This document shows, piece by piece, positions 31,861 through 41,161 of a stretch of DNA of 64,000 nt. Source of the DNA: Pandoraea pulmonicola (GTDB taxonomy: Bacteria; Pseudomonadota; Gammaproteobacteria; Burkholderiales; Burkholderiaceae). The notes under the pieces are model-generated. The model did not search any database. It was not told the origin of the DNA and worked only from the letters and a program-made list of their open reading frames with translations. Position 1 is the first letter of the stretch, and every line of letters begins with the position of its first letter. The position numbers and the translations under genes were made by a program. The DNA lies in contig NZ_CP010310.2 of assembly GCF_000815105.2 (NCBI RefSeq), positions 4,092,001 through 4,156,000 of the forward strand, in the 5' to 3' direction.

Positions 31861-33657
31861 ATGCCCTACTCAACAACACGTTCCTCTGGCTGCACACGCC
31901 ACGCGCCTTCGGAATCGCCCCATGTCGACACGCAAACGACGCCAACCCCGGCGCTGATCCTCTCCGAGATGACGCTCGACAGTCTGCTTCAGGCCCGACG
32001 CAGCGATCTGTGCTCGACACAGCTTTTCAGGCGAACCCTGATGAGCGAGAGCACCGTGGCAGGCCGCGAGCTACGCGACGGCTGCCGGATCGCGAACAGG
32101 GGAGACGTGGAGGGGATGACGCGCACCTTCGCCACGCTGTTGTGCACGCCGGCGCATCGCCGCACCCTCGATCAACTGGCAGACGCCGGCATCTTCATTA
32201 CGCCGTCCCGGCGCTATCGAATCTCGGCCGAGAATGCGCGCGTGCTTTTCAGTGACGAGGGGCTGCTGCTGTGGCTGCGCTTCGCGGCGTCGCCGAGCGC
32301 CTATCGCGACGTGTTCGTCGATTCGAGCCTCTCCGCCGTGGGACGTGCCGGCGGTCGCGCCGACAGCCGCACCGGCAATCGCACTGAAGGTCGGGCTGCA
32401 AATCGCATCGCCGACAACAGCGACAACGCACGGCTGGCCAACGCGCTGCGCGTGCTCGTCGCGTGCGGTCGCGATACGACCAACGACGTGCCGGCCTCGG
32501 AACAGCCGGACAGCATGTATCTTCCTCTCTCGCACCTGTGCAGCCGCGTCGCGCCGGAATGGTTGCCGACACTGCTGGCCGTCGGCAGCGACATCAACCA
32601 GACGAGTCACCGCGGCGTCTCCCTACTCACGACCGCCATGGCGGCGCAGGCGTTCCGCGCCAAACGGCACGATCTCGATCTGCTCGTGCCGCACGACTGC
32701 CTGTACACGCTCGCACTTTCGCTCAGAAATCGCGGCGCCAGCCTGACACATCGCAGCGACAGCGGCTCGCCGCCCGCCATGCTGCTTGCCCTCAACGGCC
32801 TGTGCGGCGCCGCCGAAGTCCTGCTCTCGATGGGGGCGAGCTGCAACATGCCAGACCGCAACGGCAACACACTCATGCATTACCTGGCCGCCACCACGCG
32901 CACGCCGGGGCACGCCTTCTGCGCGTTTTTCATGTTCACGACCGCGCTTCGCTACGGAGGCGATCCGAACTTGCCGAATGGGGACGGCCGCACGGCGCTG
33001 TCGTTGCTGCGGGGAAGTCTGCGCGTCTATGCCGACGCGCTCCACAAGATGATCGTCGCCACGAGAGAGATGGTACGGTTCACGATCACGCGGGAGGCGC
33101 CTTTGCGACATGCGAACCTGTCGCCGGTCACGACGGCAATGACGGAGGAAGCACGGCGGCTGTACTCGCGGGGCTGGGATCCGCTGCTGCCGCACGCTTC
33201 GCTCTTCGCCCTGGCCATCTCGCTGCGCGCGGGCGGCGTCGATCTCACGCAACGCCATCCGGACGGCACGCCGCCGGTACTCTGGCTCACGCACCATGGT
33301 TTCTGCGGCGCAGCCGAAGTTCTCCTGGCGCTCTCGCGCAACAGCAACACCCCGCTTCAGGACGGCAATACGCTCCTGCACCTGCTGGCCGCCGCGCGAC
33401 GTCACGGCAAGCCGTCGTTCCTCACCGACTACATGCTCTGCACGGCACTTCGCTACGGCGGTGACCCGACGCAACCCAATGCCGCCGGGTTCGCCGCCCT
33501 CGCCTCACTGCCCGCCGACATGACGCGCTTCCTGCGCGCCAGCCTCGCCTTTTACCGGGGCACCGCGCTGCAGGCCGGTCGCGCCGTGTCTCGGCTCTAC
33601 CCCGTCAACACGCACTTCGACCTCGATCTGATGCGACATTCCGCCGCAGATTTATAA
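31861..33657 (+). CDS. Ankyrin-repeat-like protein with internal duplication, paralogue of preceding gene
   Basis: About 598 residues from the ATG at 31861 (an ATG at 31969 is another option; no ribosome site decides). It shares with the upstream gene the block AGRELRDGCRIANRGD and DQLADAGIFITPSRR. A unit of about 130 residues occurs twice with an offset of 167 residues: GLCGAAEVLLSMG/GFCGAAEVLLALS, NTLMHYLAA/NTLLHLLAA and ALRYGGDPNLPN/ALRYGGDPTQPN. The repeats resemble ankyrins. An NsrR-like operator overlaps the stop codon. Function unknown; a host-interaction protein is possible. Confidence 0.7.
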   Translation: MPYSTTRSSGCTRHAPSESPHVDTQTTPTPALILSEMTLDSLLQARRSDLCSTQLFRRTLMSESTVAGRELRDGCRIANRGDVEGMTRTFATLLCTPAHRRTLDQLADAGIFITPSRRYRISAENARVLFSDEGLLLWLRFAASPSAYRDVFVDSSLSAVGRAGGRADSRTGNRTEGRAANRIADNSDNARLANALRVLVACGRDTTNDVPASEQPDSMYLPLSHLCSRVAPEWLPTLLAVGSDINQTSHRGVSLLTTAMAAQAFRAKRHDLDLLVPHDCLYTLALSLRNRGASLTHRSDSGSPPAMLLALNGLCGAAEVLLSMGASCNMPDRNGNTLMHYLAATTRTPGHAFCAFFMFTTALRYGGDPNLPNGDGRTALSLLRGSLRVYADALHKMIVATREMVRFTITREAPLRHANLSPVTTAMTEEARRLYSRGWDPLLPHASLFALAISLRAGGVDLTQRHPDGTPPVLWLTHHGFCGAAEVLLALSRNSNTPLQDGNTLLHLLAAARRHGKPSFLTDYMLCTALRYGGDPTQPNAAGFAALASLPADMTRFLRASLAFYRGTALQAGRAVSRLYPVNTHFDLDLMRHSAADL

Positions 33658-33678
33658 TATGCATTTCATTTACATCTT
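33656..33678. promoter_or_regulatory. NsrR-type operator, distal copy
   Basis: A 23-base imperfect dyad starting AATATGCATTT and ending TACATCTT. It matches the NsrR consensus (AAGATGCATTT, mirrored) with several mismatches and overlaps the end of the ankyrin gene. A TATAAT-like box overlaps at 33678-33683. Confidence 0.5.
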
Positions 33679-33825
33679 ATAATGACATCGCTGACGCTGC
33701 CGCACCCAAGTGGTGATTTCGTCGTGAGCCCCCGGGTGACGGCAAGCGGCCAGCGCATCGCAGATCGTCCGAGCGAATGACACCGGGCCGCGATGCATGT
33801 GCCATTAACCGTAGTTGCGCCGAAA

Positions 33826-33848
33826 AAGATGCATTTAACTTGCATCTT
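33826..33848. promoter_or_regulatory. hmp: NsrR-type operator upstream of flavohemoglobin gene
   Basis: AAGATGCA (33826-33833) and TGCATCTT (33841-33848) form a perfect 8-bp dyad with a 7-base AT-rich centre, the classic NsrR binding site. It lies 20 bases before the hmp start, where a bound repressor would block transcription until nitric oxide damages the NsrR iron-sulfur cluster. Confidence 0.85.
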
Positions 33849-33867
33849 AAATCACAGGAGTCTTGCC

Positions 33868-35070
33868 ATGCTTTCCGCTGCTTCCCGCCCCTACATCGAC
33901 GCAAGCGTGCCCGTGCTGCGCGAACATGGTCTTGCGATCACGCGTCGTTTCTACGCGAACATGTTCGAGGCGCATCCGGAGTTGCGCAATCTCTTCAACA
34001 TGGGGAATCAGGCCAGCGGTGCACAACAGCAGTCGCTCGCCTCGGCCGTGTTCGCCTATGCCGCGAACATCGACAATGCCGCCGCGCTCGGCCCGGTGCT
34101 CGAGCGTATCGTGCACAAGCACGTCAGCGTCGGCATCACCCCGGCGCACTACCCCATCGTCGGCCGCCACCTGCTCGGCGCCATCAAAGACGTGCTGGGC
34201 GACGCCGCCACGCCCGAGCTCATCGCCGCCTGGGACGAAGCGTACTGGCTGCTCGCCGGCGAGCTGATCGCTGCCGAAGCGCGCCTGTCCGAGCGCAGCC
34301 ACGCGCCGCTGGGCACGCTGCGTGAGCTGGTCGTCGCCGACGTCGACCGCGAGACCGACCATATCGTGTCGTACTACCTGCACACGCCCGAAGGCGGCTC
34401 GCCGGGCGAGTTCGTGCCGGGTCAATACGTGAGCGTGTCCGTCACGCTGCCTGACGGCCTGCGGCAACGCCGCCAGTACAGCCTGTCCGACGCGCCCAAC
34501 GCACCGCACTGGCGCATCACCGTCAAGCGCGAAGCCGCCGACGGGACCAAGCCCTCCGGTCAGGTGTCGAACTGGTTGCACGCCAATCTGAAGGCCGGCG
34601 ATCGCATTCTCGTGAGCCCGCCTTACGGCGAATTCACCACCAAGCTCGATGCCGCTCATCCGCTCGTGCTGCTCAGCGCCGGCGTGGGCATCACGCCGAT
34701 GATGTCGATGGTGGCCGCACTCGCCGCCAAGGGGTCGCGCCGCGAGATCGTGTTCGCGCACGCCGCCCGCAATGGCGCACACTTCGCGCTGCGTCGCCAT
34801 CTGGCATTCGCCGCGATAGCGTTGCCGAACCTGCGTACGGCGATCGTCTTCGAGACGCCGCTGCCGACCGACCGCGAAGGTATCGACTACGCGTTCGCCG
34901 GTCTGATGGACGTGTCGCACCTCGCGCTGCCCGCCAACGCCGACTACCTGCTGTGCGGCCCGGTGCCGTTCATGCAGGCGCAATGGCGCGCCCTGCGCGA
35001 CGCCGGCGTGCCCGCCGAGCGTCTGCACCGCGAAGTCTTCGGCCCGGACGCACTCGACCATCTGCTGTAA
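33868..35070 (+). CDS. hmp: Flavohemoglobin, nitric oxide dioxygenase
   Basis: 400-residue cytoplasmic enzyme oxidising nitric oxide to nitrate with O2 and NAD(P)H. An N-terminal globin domain (about 1-140; ITRRFYANMFEAHPELRNLFN, with the proximal His in IVHKHVSVGI) is followed by an FAD domain (RRQYSLSDAP) and an NAD domain (GVGITPMMSM, LCGPVPFMQ). The ATG at 33868 has AGGAG seven bases upstream. The NsrR site in front supports induction by nitrosative stress. Confidence 0.95.
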   Translation: MLSAASRPYIDASVPVLREHGLAITRRFYANMFEAHPELRNLFNMGNQASGAQQQSLASAVFAYAANIDNAAALGPVLERIVHKHVSVGITPAHYPIVGRHLLGAIKDVLGDAATPELIAAWDEAYWLLAGELIAAEARLSERSHAPLGTLRELVVADVDRETDHIVSYYLHTPEGGSPGEFVPGQYVSVSVTLPDGLRQRRQYSLSDAPNAPHWRITVKREAADGTKPSGQVSNWLHANLKAGDRILVSPPYGEFTTKLDAAHPLVLLSAGVGITPMMSMVAALAAKGSRREIVFAHAARNGAHFALRRHLAFAAIALPNLRTAIVFETPLPTDREGIDYAFAGLMDVSHLALPANADYLLCGPVPFMQAQWRALRDAGVPAERLHREVFGPDALDHLL

Positions 35071-35125
35071 CGCCCCCTCACCATCGGGACGCTGACGCTT
35101 CAGCGACTCGGCCCCGAATGGGGCC

Positions 35126-35150
35126 AAAGGCCCCGTCCGGGGCCTTTATT
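35126..35150. terminator. Bidirectional terminator between hmp and phosphodiesterase gene
   Basis: AAAGGCCCC (35126-35134) pairs with GGGGCCTTT (35139-35147), giving an A-rich 5' and T-rich 3' flank that works for both convergent genes. Confidence 0.85.
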
Positions 35151-35179
35151 CTTCGTGAGTCGCCAGTGCGCGACGCCCG

Positions 35180-36007
35180 TCAGTCGATCAGGGCGCCCGA
35201 TGCGTCGTAGAACGGATGCGAGCCACCGGCATCGTCGACGAACGCCAGGTGCGAGACCAGCCCGGTCTGCGATGTGAATCGATGCAGTTGGAACGCCGGC
35301 GGATCTAACACCCAGGCCGACGGCCCCGCTTCGCGCAGATCGAGGGCCACCTGGTGCGCAGGCGACGGGCATACGCTCGCGATCGTGCCCGCGAAGCGCG
35401 TGTGAATCGACCGATGCACGTGACCGCAGATCAGTCGCTCGACATTGTCGTGGCGGCGTACGATCGCGGCGAGCTTCCGGGCGTCGGCCGCGTCGAGCGC
35501 CTGAACGTCCATGTGCTCGATGCCGCACGCGAAAGGTGGATGATGCATCGCGATGACCGTGGGCGTCGTGGTATCGCTCGCGAGCGTCGCGTCGAGCCAC
35601 TGCAGCCGTTCGTCGCACAGCTTGCCGCCACCGTTGGGCGGATTCTGCGTGTCGAGCGCCACGAGTCGAAGCGGCCCGAACATCGCGGCGTACTGCACGA
35701 AGTCGCCGGGCCGGCCCAGATAGGCATGTTCGGGAAACACTTCGCGCAGCGCGTCGCGCCCGTCGTGATTGCCGATGACGAGGTAGTAGGGAATCCGCAG
35801 TGGCGTGAGCAGGCGGCGCAGATGCTCGTACTCCTCGCGCGCGCCGAAGTCGACGAGATCGCCGGTGAGCACGACGAAGTCGGGACGCGGCACGAGCGTA
35901 TTCAGACGCGCCACGCAGCGTTCGAGATAGGCGGCGGTATCCACGCGCCGATAGGCCAGCTTGCCGGGCCGTTTGATGTGAAGGTCGCTGATTTGCGCGA
36001 ACAGCAT
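35180..36007 (-). CDS. GpdQ/CpdA-like metallophosphodiesterase
   Basis: 275-residue calcineurin-like phosphoesterase with all metal motifs: ISDLHIKRPG (DxH), LTGDLVDFG, VIGNHDGR, MHHPPF and CGHVHRS. Sequence around these motifs resembles the glycerophosphodiesterase GpdQ more than other cAMP phosphodiesterases (HHPPF, MDxxALD-like). It cleaves phosphodiesters to monoesters and alcohols. It starts seven bases after the ABC ATPase stop and is last in a four-gene transport operon, so it probably acts on what the transporter imports. The exact substrate is open. Confidence 0.85.
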   Translation of the reverse strand: MLFAQISDLHIKRPGKLAYRRVDTAAYLERCVARLNTLVPRPDFVVLTGDLVDFGAREEYEHLRRLLTPLRIPYYLVIGNHDGRDALREVFPEHAYLGRPGDFVQYAAMFGPLRLVALDTQNPPNGGGKLCDERLQWLDATLASDTTTPTVIAMHHPPFACGIEHMDVQALDAADARKLAAIVRRHDNVERLICGHVHRSIHTRFAGTIASVCPSPAHQVALDLREAGPSAWVLDPPAFQLHRFTSQTGLVSHLAFVDDAGGSHPFYDASGALID

Positions 36008-36014
36008 GAGCGGT

Positions 36015-37058
36015 TTATCCGTGAAGCGAAAAGACATGAGCGGCGGGCAGCGACAAACCCACCCGGTCGCCGACGCGGCACTCGCGGCGGCTGGATATCT
36101 CGACGAGCACCGTGCCGGCGGCCGACACACCGCCCAGCGTCAGGCGCGTGCGATCCCCCAGGAACTGCACGGCCTCGATGCGGCCCGACAGCGAGGCGTC
36201 GTCGACGGGCACGACGATGGCGTCCTCGGGACGGAAATACAGTTCCTCCACACCAGGACGCACCTCGGGGCAGGAAAGACGTCCGCCCTCCAGATGGAAG
36301 TGCCCCTCGCGCCACACGCCCGCCAGACGGTTGAGCGTGCCGACGAAGTTCGCCACGTGGCGCGTCGCGGGCTGGTAGTAGATGTCGCGCGGCGCGCCGA
36401 TCTGCTCGATGCGCCCGGCGCTCATCACCACGATGCGATCGCCCAGCGCCATCGCTTCGTCCTGATCGTGCGTGACGTACACCGTGGTCACGCCCAGCCC
36501 GCGCAGCAGGCGGTCCATGTCGGCGCGCACGGTCTCGCGCAACTTGGCGTCGAGGGCGGTGAGCGGTTCGTCGAGCAGCAGCACGCGCGGTTCGGGCGCC
36601 AGCGCACGCGCGAGCGCGACACGCTGCTTCTGACCGCCCGAGAGCTGGGCGATGGCACGATCGGCGTACGGCGTGAGATGCACGAGATCGAGCAGTTCGT
36701 CGACCCGCTTGTCGATCTGCGCCGACGGCAGCCCGCGCAGCTTCAGGCCATAGGCGACGTTGCCGCGCACGGTGAAGTTGGGGAACAGCGCGTAGTTCTG
36801 GAAGACCATGCCCACGCGACGTTTCTCGATGGGCAATCGCGTCACGTCTTCGTCGCCGAAGCGCACGTGCCCGCCGGCGTCGGGCCGCTCCAGGCCGGCG
36901 ATCATGCGCAGCGTGGTGGTCTTGCCGCACCCCGACGGGCCGAGCAGCACCAGCGTCTCGCCCGCACCGATCGTCAGATCGAGCGGCTGCAGCACGGTGT
37001 TGCCATGAAATGTCTTGGCACAGCGTTCGAGATGGATCGGGATGGAAGTCAGTTTCAT
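36015..37058 (-). CDS. ABC importer ATP-binding protein (polyamine/iron/phosphonate type)
   Basis: 347-residue ATPase of the PotA/FbpC/PhnT class. Walker A is GPSGCGKTT, the signature is LSGGQKQRVALARAL, Walker B is VLLLDEPLTAL, and a C-terminal regulatory TOBE region includes EELYFRPEDAIV. The ATG at 37058 has AGGAG upstream. It lies 40 bases after the second permease gene and drives import for this system. Confidence 0.92.
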   Translation of the reverse strand: MKLTSIPIHLERCAKTFHGNTVLQPLDLTIGAGETLVLLGPSGCGKTTTLRMIAGLERPDAGGHVRFGDEDVTRLPIEKRRVGMVFQNYALFPNFTVRGNVAYGLKLRGLPSAQIDKRVDELLDLVHLTPYADRAIAQLSGGQKQRVALARALAPEPRVLLLDEPLTALDAKLRETVRADMDRLLRGLGVTTVYVTHDQDEAMALGDRIVVMSAGRIEQIGAPRDIYYQPATRHVANFVGTLNRLAGVWREGHFHLEGGRLSCPEVRPGVEELYFRPEDAIVVPVDDASLSGRIEAVQFLGDRTRLTLGGVSAAGTVLVEISSRRECRVGDRVGLSLPAAHVFSLHG

Positions 37059-37098
37059 CGTCACTCCTTGGCATTCGGTGGCGTGTGGGCGATCACGC

Positions 37099-37902
37099 TC
37101 AGGTGCGCCCGCGCGCATTGCGAACCTTGGCTCGCTGGGCCGTCATCTGCATGACGACGAGCAGCGGCACGATCAGCACGAAGAACACCGCCGTGTACGC
37201 GCTGCCGATCTCCAGACGCAGCGACGCGTAGGCGTCCGCCAGCCCCACCGGCAGCGTTTTCGTGTCCGGCGTATGCAGCATCCACGTCAGGTTGAATTCG
37301 CCGAGCGAGAGCGTTACCACGATCAGCGCGGCCGCCACGATCTCGCTGCGGATATTGGGCAGCACCACGGTCATGAAGCGGCGCAGAAAGCGCGCGCCGA
37401 GGCTGGCCGCCCCTTCCTCCATGAGTTTGATGCGCGAGTCGGCGCAGGCGGCGGCCACGGCGCGCACCATGAACGGCAGCGTGAAGATCACGTGCCCCAC
37501 GATGATGAACGCGAGGCTCTCGCGAAACCCGCGCATGCCGCCGTACACGCTGATGAGCGCGAGCGCGCTGGCCAGCCCGGGCAGTGCGATGGGCAGCGTG
37601 AGCAGTTCCTCGATCCAGCGCGCGAAACGGCTCTGCCAGCGCGCCAGCACGTAGCCGGCCGGCACGCCGAGCAGCGTGACGAGCACGAGCGTGGCCGCAC
37701 CGACGTACAGCGAGTTCAGGATGGCGTCGTGATAGTCCTGCCAGACCTGGATCACCCACTTGAACGTAAGTCCCGCCGACGGGCCGCGGAAGTAGTTCAC
37801 CGACAGGCCGGCGAGAATCGACATGCCCACGGGCACGAGCAGGAACGCGCACATGAGCAGCGTGAGCAGCAGTTGCAGCGCGAAGAGGATTTTCTTGAGC
37901 AT
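37099..37902 (-). CDS. ABC importer permease 2
   Basis: 267-residue inner-membrane protein with about six transmembrane segments and the EAA-type loop (EEGAASLGARFLRRF) that contacts the ATPase. It starts five bases after the first permease stop. It pairs with that protein as in PotBC/PhnUV-type systems. Confidence 0.9.
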   Translation of the reverse strand: MLKKILFALQLLLTLLMCAFLLVPVGMSILAGLSVNYFRGPSAGLTFKWVIQVWQDYHDAILNSLYVGAATLVLVTLLGVPAGYVLARWQSRFARWIEELLTLPIALPGLASALALISVYGGMRGFRESLAFIIVGHVIFTLPFMVRAVAAACADSRIKLMEEGAASLGARFLRRFMTVVLPNIRSEIVAAALIVVTLSLGEFNLTWMLHTPDTKTLPVGLADAYASLRLEIGSAYTAVFFVLIVPLLVVMQMTAQRAKVRNARGRT

Positions 37903-37907
37903 GTCGA

Positions 37908-38732
37908 TCAGCCTCCCGCCGCCACCGTCTGCCCGGCGAAATTGCGGGCGAGCATGAGCACCGCCCACGTGACGATGCCGAGAATGACCGAGAGCGCCGC
38001 CGCCGTGGCGACGTTCGCGTTGAGCGTGAATTCCGTATAGATGGTCATCGGCAGCACGTCGATGTCCGTGGCCAGCGTGAAAGCCGTGCCGAACGCGCCG
38101 ACCGAGGTCGCGAAGCACATCGCGCCCGAAGCGATCAGCGCCGGCGCGAGCGCCGGCAGCGTGACATCGCGCGCGATGGCAAACGGCCCCGCGCCGAGCG
38201 ATGCGGCGGCTTCGGTGAGCGAATGATCGAGCGATTCCGCCGCGGCCATCACCGCGAGGATCACGCGCGGAATCGAGAAATACAGGTAACCGAGAAAGAG
38301 GCCCGCGAGCGAATACGCGAACACCAGTTTCTCGCCGAACAGTTTTGCCGTCATATCGCCGATGAGGCCCTGGCGCCCTGCGAGCATGATGACCATGAAA
38401 CCGACCACCACGCCCGGAAACGCCAGGGGCAGCGTGAGCATCGACACCAGCGCCGATTTGCCCACGAAGTCGTGACGGGTGAGGAAGAGGCCCGCCACAA
38501 GCGACAACGCCAGCGTGGCAAGTGTGACCAGTGCGGAGAGCACGACGGTCTGCCACAGGCTGTCGAGATAGCGCGCGTTGGTGAGAATCGCGCGATAGGT
38601 CTCGAACGCGTGACCGTCGCCGCTGACTTGCACCAGTGCGGCCATCGGCAACAGCCAGAACGCCAGGAACACCGCCAGCGCGGGTAGCAGAAGTGCCACG
38701 CGCCAGCCGCGCGGCAGAGTCAGGTCACGCAT
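37908..38732 (-). CDS. ABC importer permease 1
   Basis: 274-residue inner-membrane protein with six hydrophobic segments and the EAA-type loop (TEAASLGAGPFAIARDVTLP). It starts at 38732, 49 bases after the binding-protein gene, and is the first permease of the operon. Confidence 0.9.
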   Translation of the reverse strand: MRDLTLPRGWRVALLLPALAVFLAFWLLPMAALVQVSGDGHAFETYRAILTNARYLDSLWQTVVLSALVTLATLALSLVAGLFLTRHDFVGKSALVSMLTLPLAFPGVVVGFMVIMLAGRQGLIGDMTAKLFGEKLVFAYSLAGLFLGYLYFSIPRVILAVMAAAESLDHSLTEAAASLGAGPFAIARDVTLPALAPALIASGAMCFATSVGAFGTAFTLATDIDVLPMTIYTEFTLNANVATAAALSVILGIVTWAVLMLARNFAGQTVAAGG

Positions 38733-38781
38733 CGCTTGCTTTTCTCCTCTTCCTCGTTGGCCTTCGACTTTCAGCCTTCCG

Positions 38782-39795
38782 TTAGCGAACGTTCTTCAGA
38801 TATTGCTGACCGAACGCATCCTGCTGCGCCGCGAGCTTCTGCAGATCCACCGGCTTCACGCGAGCGTAGTCGGACGCCGGCAGGAACTTCGCCGCCACGT
38901 CGGCCGGCATCGTGCTCGCCCGCACCGGACGCAGGAACGCCTGCGCCCAATGCGCTTGGCCCTTGTCGGACAGCGTGTAGTCGATCACCTTCTTGCCGTT
39001 CTCGGCGTGCGGGGCGTTCTTCACGAGCGCGATCACGTACGGCAGCGACACCGAGCCTTCCATCGGAATCACGAACTGCACGTTGGCGCGATCCTTGTAG
39101 ATGGCGCGGTAGGCGTTGAAATCGAAGTCGATCAGGATGGGGATCTCGCCCGAGAGCACGCGGGCATATGCCGTCTGCTTCGGCACGATCGGCGCGTTGG
39201 CCTTGAGCTTCTGGAAGAAGCCGATCGCCGGGCCGAAGTTCTCCATCGTGCCGCCGAGCGCCTGGTTGGCCGCGATCGCGGCGGCGTAGCCCGCGAAGGC
39301 GCTGCTCGGGTCGAGATAGCCCACCATGCCGCGATATTCCGGCTTGAGCAGATCGGCCCAGGAACGCGGCACCGGCTTGCCCTCGAGTGCGTCGCGGTTG
39401 ATGAAGAAGCCGACCGTGCCCGAGTGGATCGTCGTCCACAGGCCGTTCGGGTCCTTCATGCTGGCGGGCACCTGATCCCAGTTCGCCGGTTTGTACGGCG
39501 CGAGCAAGCCCTTCTTGGCGGCCTCGATGGCCGACGTGATGCCCAGGTAGACGATGTCGGCAACGGGCGCCTTCTGTTCGGCGATCAATTGCGCGACCGC
39601 CTGCCCCGAGTTCTTGTTGTCCAGCGGCACGCGAATGCCGGTGTCCTGCGCGATGGCCTTGACCTGACCGGCCCAGTCGGCCCACTCCGGCGGGCAGTTG
39701 TAGCAGATGGCGGTCTGCTGGGCGTGCGCGGCGCCTGCGCCGAGCACGGTGAAGAGCGCCAGCGTGCGGACGGCGCGGGTGATCCAAAGCTTCAT
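38782..39795 (-). CDS. ABC importer periplasmic binding protein
   Basis: 337 residues with a Sec signal peptide ending AGAAHAQQ. The mature part begins TAICYNCPPEWADW, and family 1/6 solute-binding features are present (DIVYLG, HSGTVGFFINRD). Such proteins bind iron, polyamines, phosphonates or phosphodiesters. The start at 39795 has AGGAG about ten bases upstream. First gene of the operon, downstream of the lacI-type gene. Confidence 0.9.
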   Translation of the reverse strand: MKLWITRAVRTLALFTVLGAGAAHAQQTAICYNCPPEWADWAGQVKAIAQDTGIRVPLDNKNSGQAVAQLIAEQKAPVADIVYLGITSAIEAAKKGLLAPYKPANWDQVPASMKDPNGLWTTIHSGTVGFFINRDALEGKPVPRSWADLLKPEYRGMVGYLDPSSAFAGYAAAIAANQALGGTMENFGPAIGFFQKLKANAPIVPKQTAYARVLSGEIPILIDFDFNAYRAIYKDRANVQFVIPMEGSVSLPYVIALVKNAPHAENGKKVIDYTLSDKGQAHWAQAFLRPVRASTMPADVAAKFLPASDYARVKPVDLQKLAAQQDAFGQQYLKNVR

Positions 39796-40051
39796 TTCTG
39801 TTGGCTCCTGTGTGTCTGAGCGTGAGCGGCAAGCGTGTGTGCTGCCATCTACCGAAAAATGCGGGCACGATGCCCGGATGCCTGACTGCCTCGGCCGACG
39901 CCGTGCTCTCTGACGGAGCCAGTCGCCGGCCAACTTGCTTGTTGCTTCCTGGTGCTTGCTGCTGTCTGCTTACTGCTTGATGCGCTTGATGCGTTGCCTG
40001 CTTGCCGCCGCGTGCAACTGCACTGCTTGCGCGCTGCCCCGGCCTTGGGTT
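39796..40051. repeat. Low-complexity TGCTT-rich intergenic stretch
   Basis: Between the LacI-type gene and the binding-protein gene, bases about 39930-40045 consist of irregular copies of TGCTT/TGCTG/GATGCG (for example CTGCTTGATGCGCTTGATGCG). No gene is supported. The promoter of the transport operon should lie here, but none is obvious. Confidence 0.5.
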
Positions 40052-41095
40052 TCATTCGACGCGACGTGGCGGCGCCGCCACGGTACCGCCGCGACGAATC
40101 TCGTGCGGCAGGATCAGCGCCTGTTCCAGCGTTTCGTCATGCGCGAGCACCGCGCCCGTGCGGCCGTCGATCTGCGCGAGCAGCCGCTGCGCCGCGTGCC
40201 GGCCGATGTCCACGCTCGGCTGGACGACGGTCGCGAGCGTGGGCGAGAGCAGTTCGCCCACGGCCAGCCCGTCGAAGCCGAGCACGGAGATGTCGTCGGG
40301 CACGCGCAGCCCGGCTTCGCGCAGCGCGCGCATCACGCCGAGCGCGAGCAGGTCGTTGGAGCAGAACAGGGCGGTCGGGCGCGCGCCGTCGCGCTCGCGC
40401 TGCGCCAGCCATTCGCGCACCCGCTCGCCGCGAGCCCCGCTGTTGAAATCGATTTCGAACGCCGGCAGCGGTGTGAGGCCGGCGGCGTGCATGGCGTCGC
40501 CATAGCCGAGGTAGCGTCGCTTGGCGCGATCGGAAGCATGCAGCGCGCCCGTCACCATGACGATGTCGCGATGCCCGGCGTCGATCAGCATGGCCACGCC
40601 CTGTGCCGCCGCGGCCCGATTGTCGACCGAAACGCACGGGCGCAGCGGCGCGTCGTTGTACACCAACTGGCACGCCACCCCTTCGGCGGCGAGATCGTCG
40701 ATGAGCGCACTGTGCTCGGCGTCGGCCAGCGTCAGGAGCAAACCGTCGACGCGCTGCTGCAGGAGGGTCTCGATCGCATTGCGCTCGCGTTCGGGGTCGT
40801 ATTGGGTGGTGACGAGCAGCAGGCGGTGCCCGGTGCCGTCGATGGCCGCCTCGATCCCTTCGAGGCAGTCGGCGAAGACCGGATTGCCGAGCGTGGGCAG
40901 CATCACCCCGATGAGACCGGTGCGCTCGCCGCGCAACTGGCGGCCCAGCGCATTGGGGCGGAATTTCAGCTCGGCGGCGGCGGCCTGCACCCTCGCAAGC
41001 GTCTCGGGACGCACGAGCTGCGGCGAATTGAGCGCGCGCGACACGGTCGCAATCGAACATCCCGCACGCTGCGCCACGTCCCGAATATCAGCCAC
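40052..41095 (-). CDS. LacI-type transcriptional regulator
   Basis: 347 residues. The N-terminal LacI HTH (IRDVAQRAGCSIATVSRALN) and hinge (FRPNALGRQLRGERT) precede a sugar-binding-like domain. The GTG at 41095 is chosen as start because GAGGAGA lies six bases upstream. Two palindromes of the LacI operator type stand about 65 bases before the gene, suggesting self-control. It lies directly upstream of, and co-directional with, the ABC importer and probably controls it. Confidence 0.9.
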   Translation of the reverse strand: MADIRDVAQRAGCSIATVSRALNSPQLVRPETLARVQAAAAELKFRPNALGRQLRGERTGLIGVMLPTLGNPVFADCLEGIEAAIDGTGHRLLLVTTQYDPERERNAIETLLQQRVDGLLLTLADAEHSALIDDLAAEGVACQLVYNDAPLRPCVSVDNRAAAAQGVAMLIDAGHRDIVMVTGALHASDRAKRRYLGYGDAMHAAGLTPLPAFEIDFNSGARGERVREWLAQRERDGARPTALFCSNDLLALGVMRALREAGLRVPDDISVLGFDGLAVGELLSPTLATVVQPSVDIGRHAAQRLLAQIDGRTGAVLAHDETLEQALILPHEIRRGGTVAAPPRRVE

Positions 41096-41161
41096 CCTCG
41101 TCTCCTCGATAAGTACTGGCAAGACTCCGTGGATTCCGGAGTTGCCGGCTTTTACGCAAAT

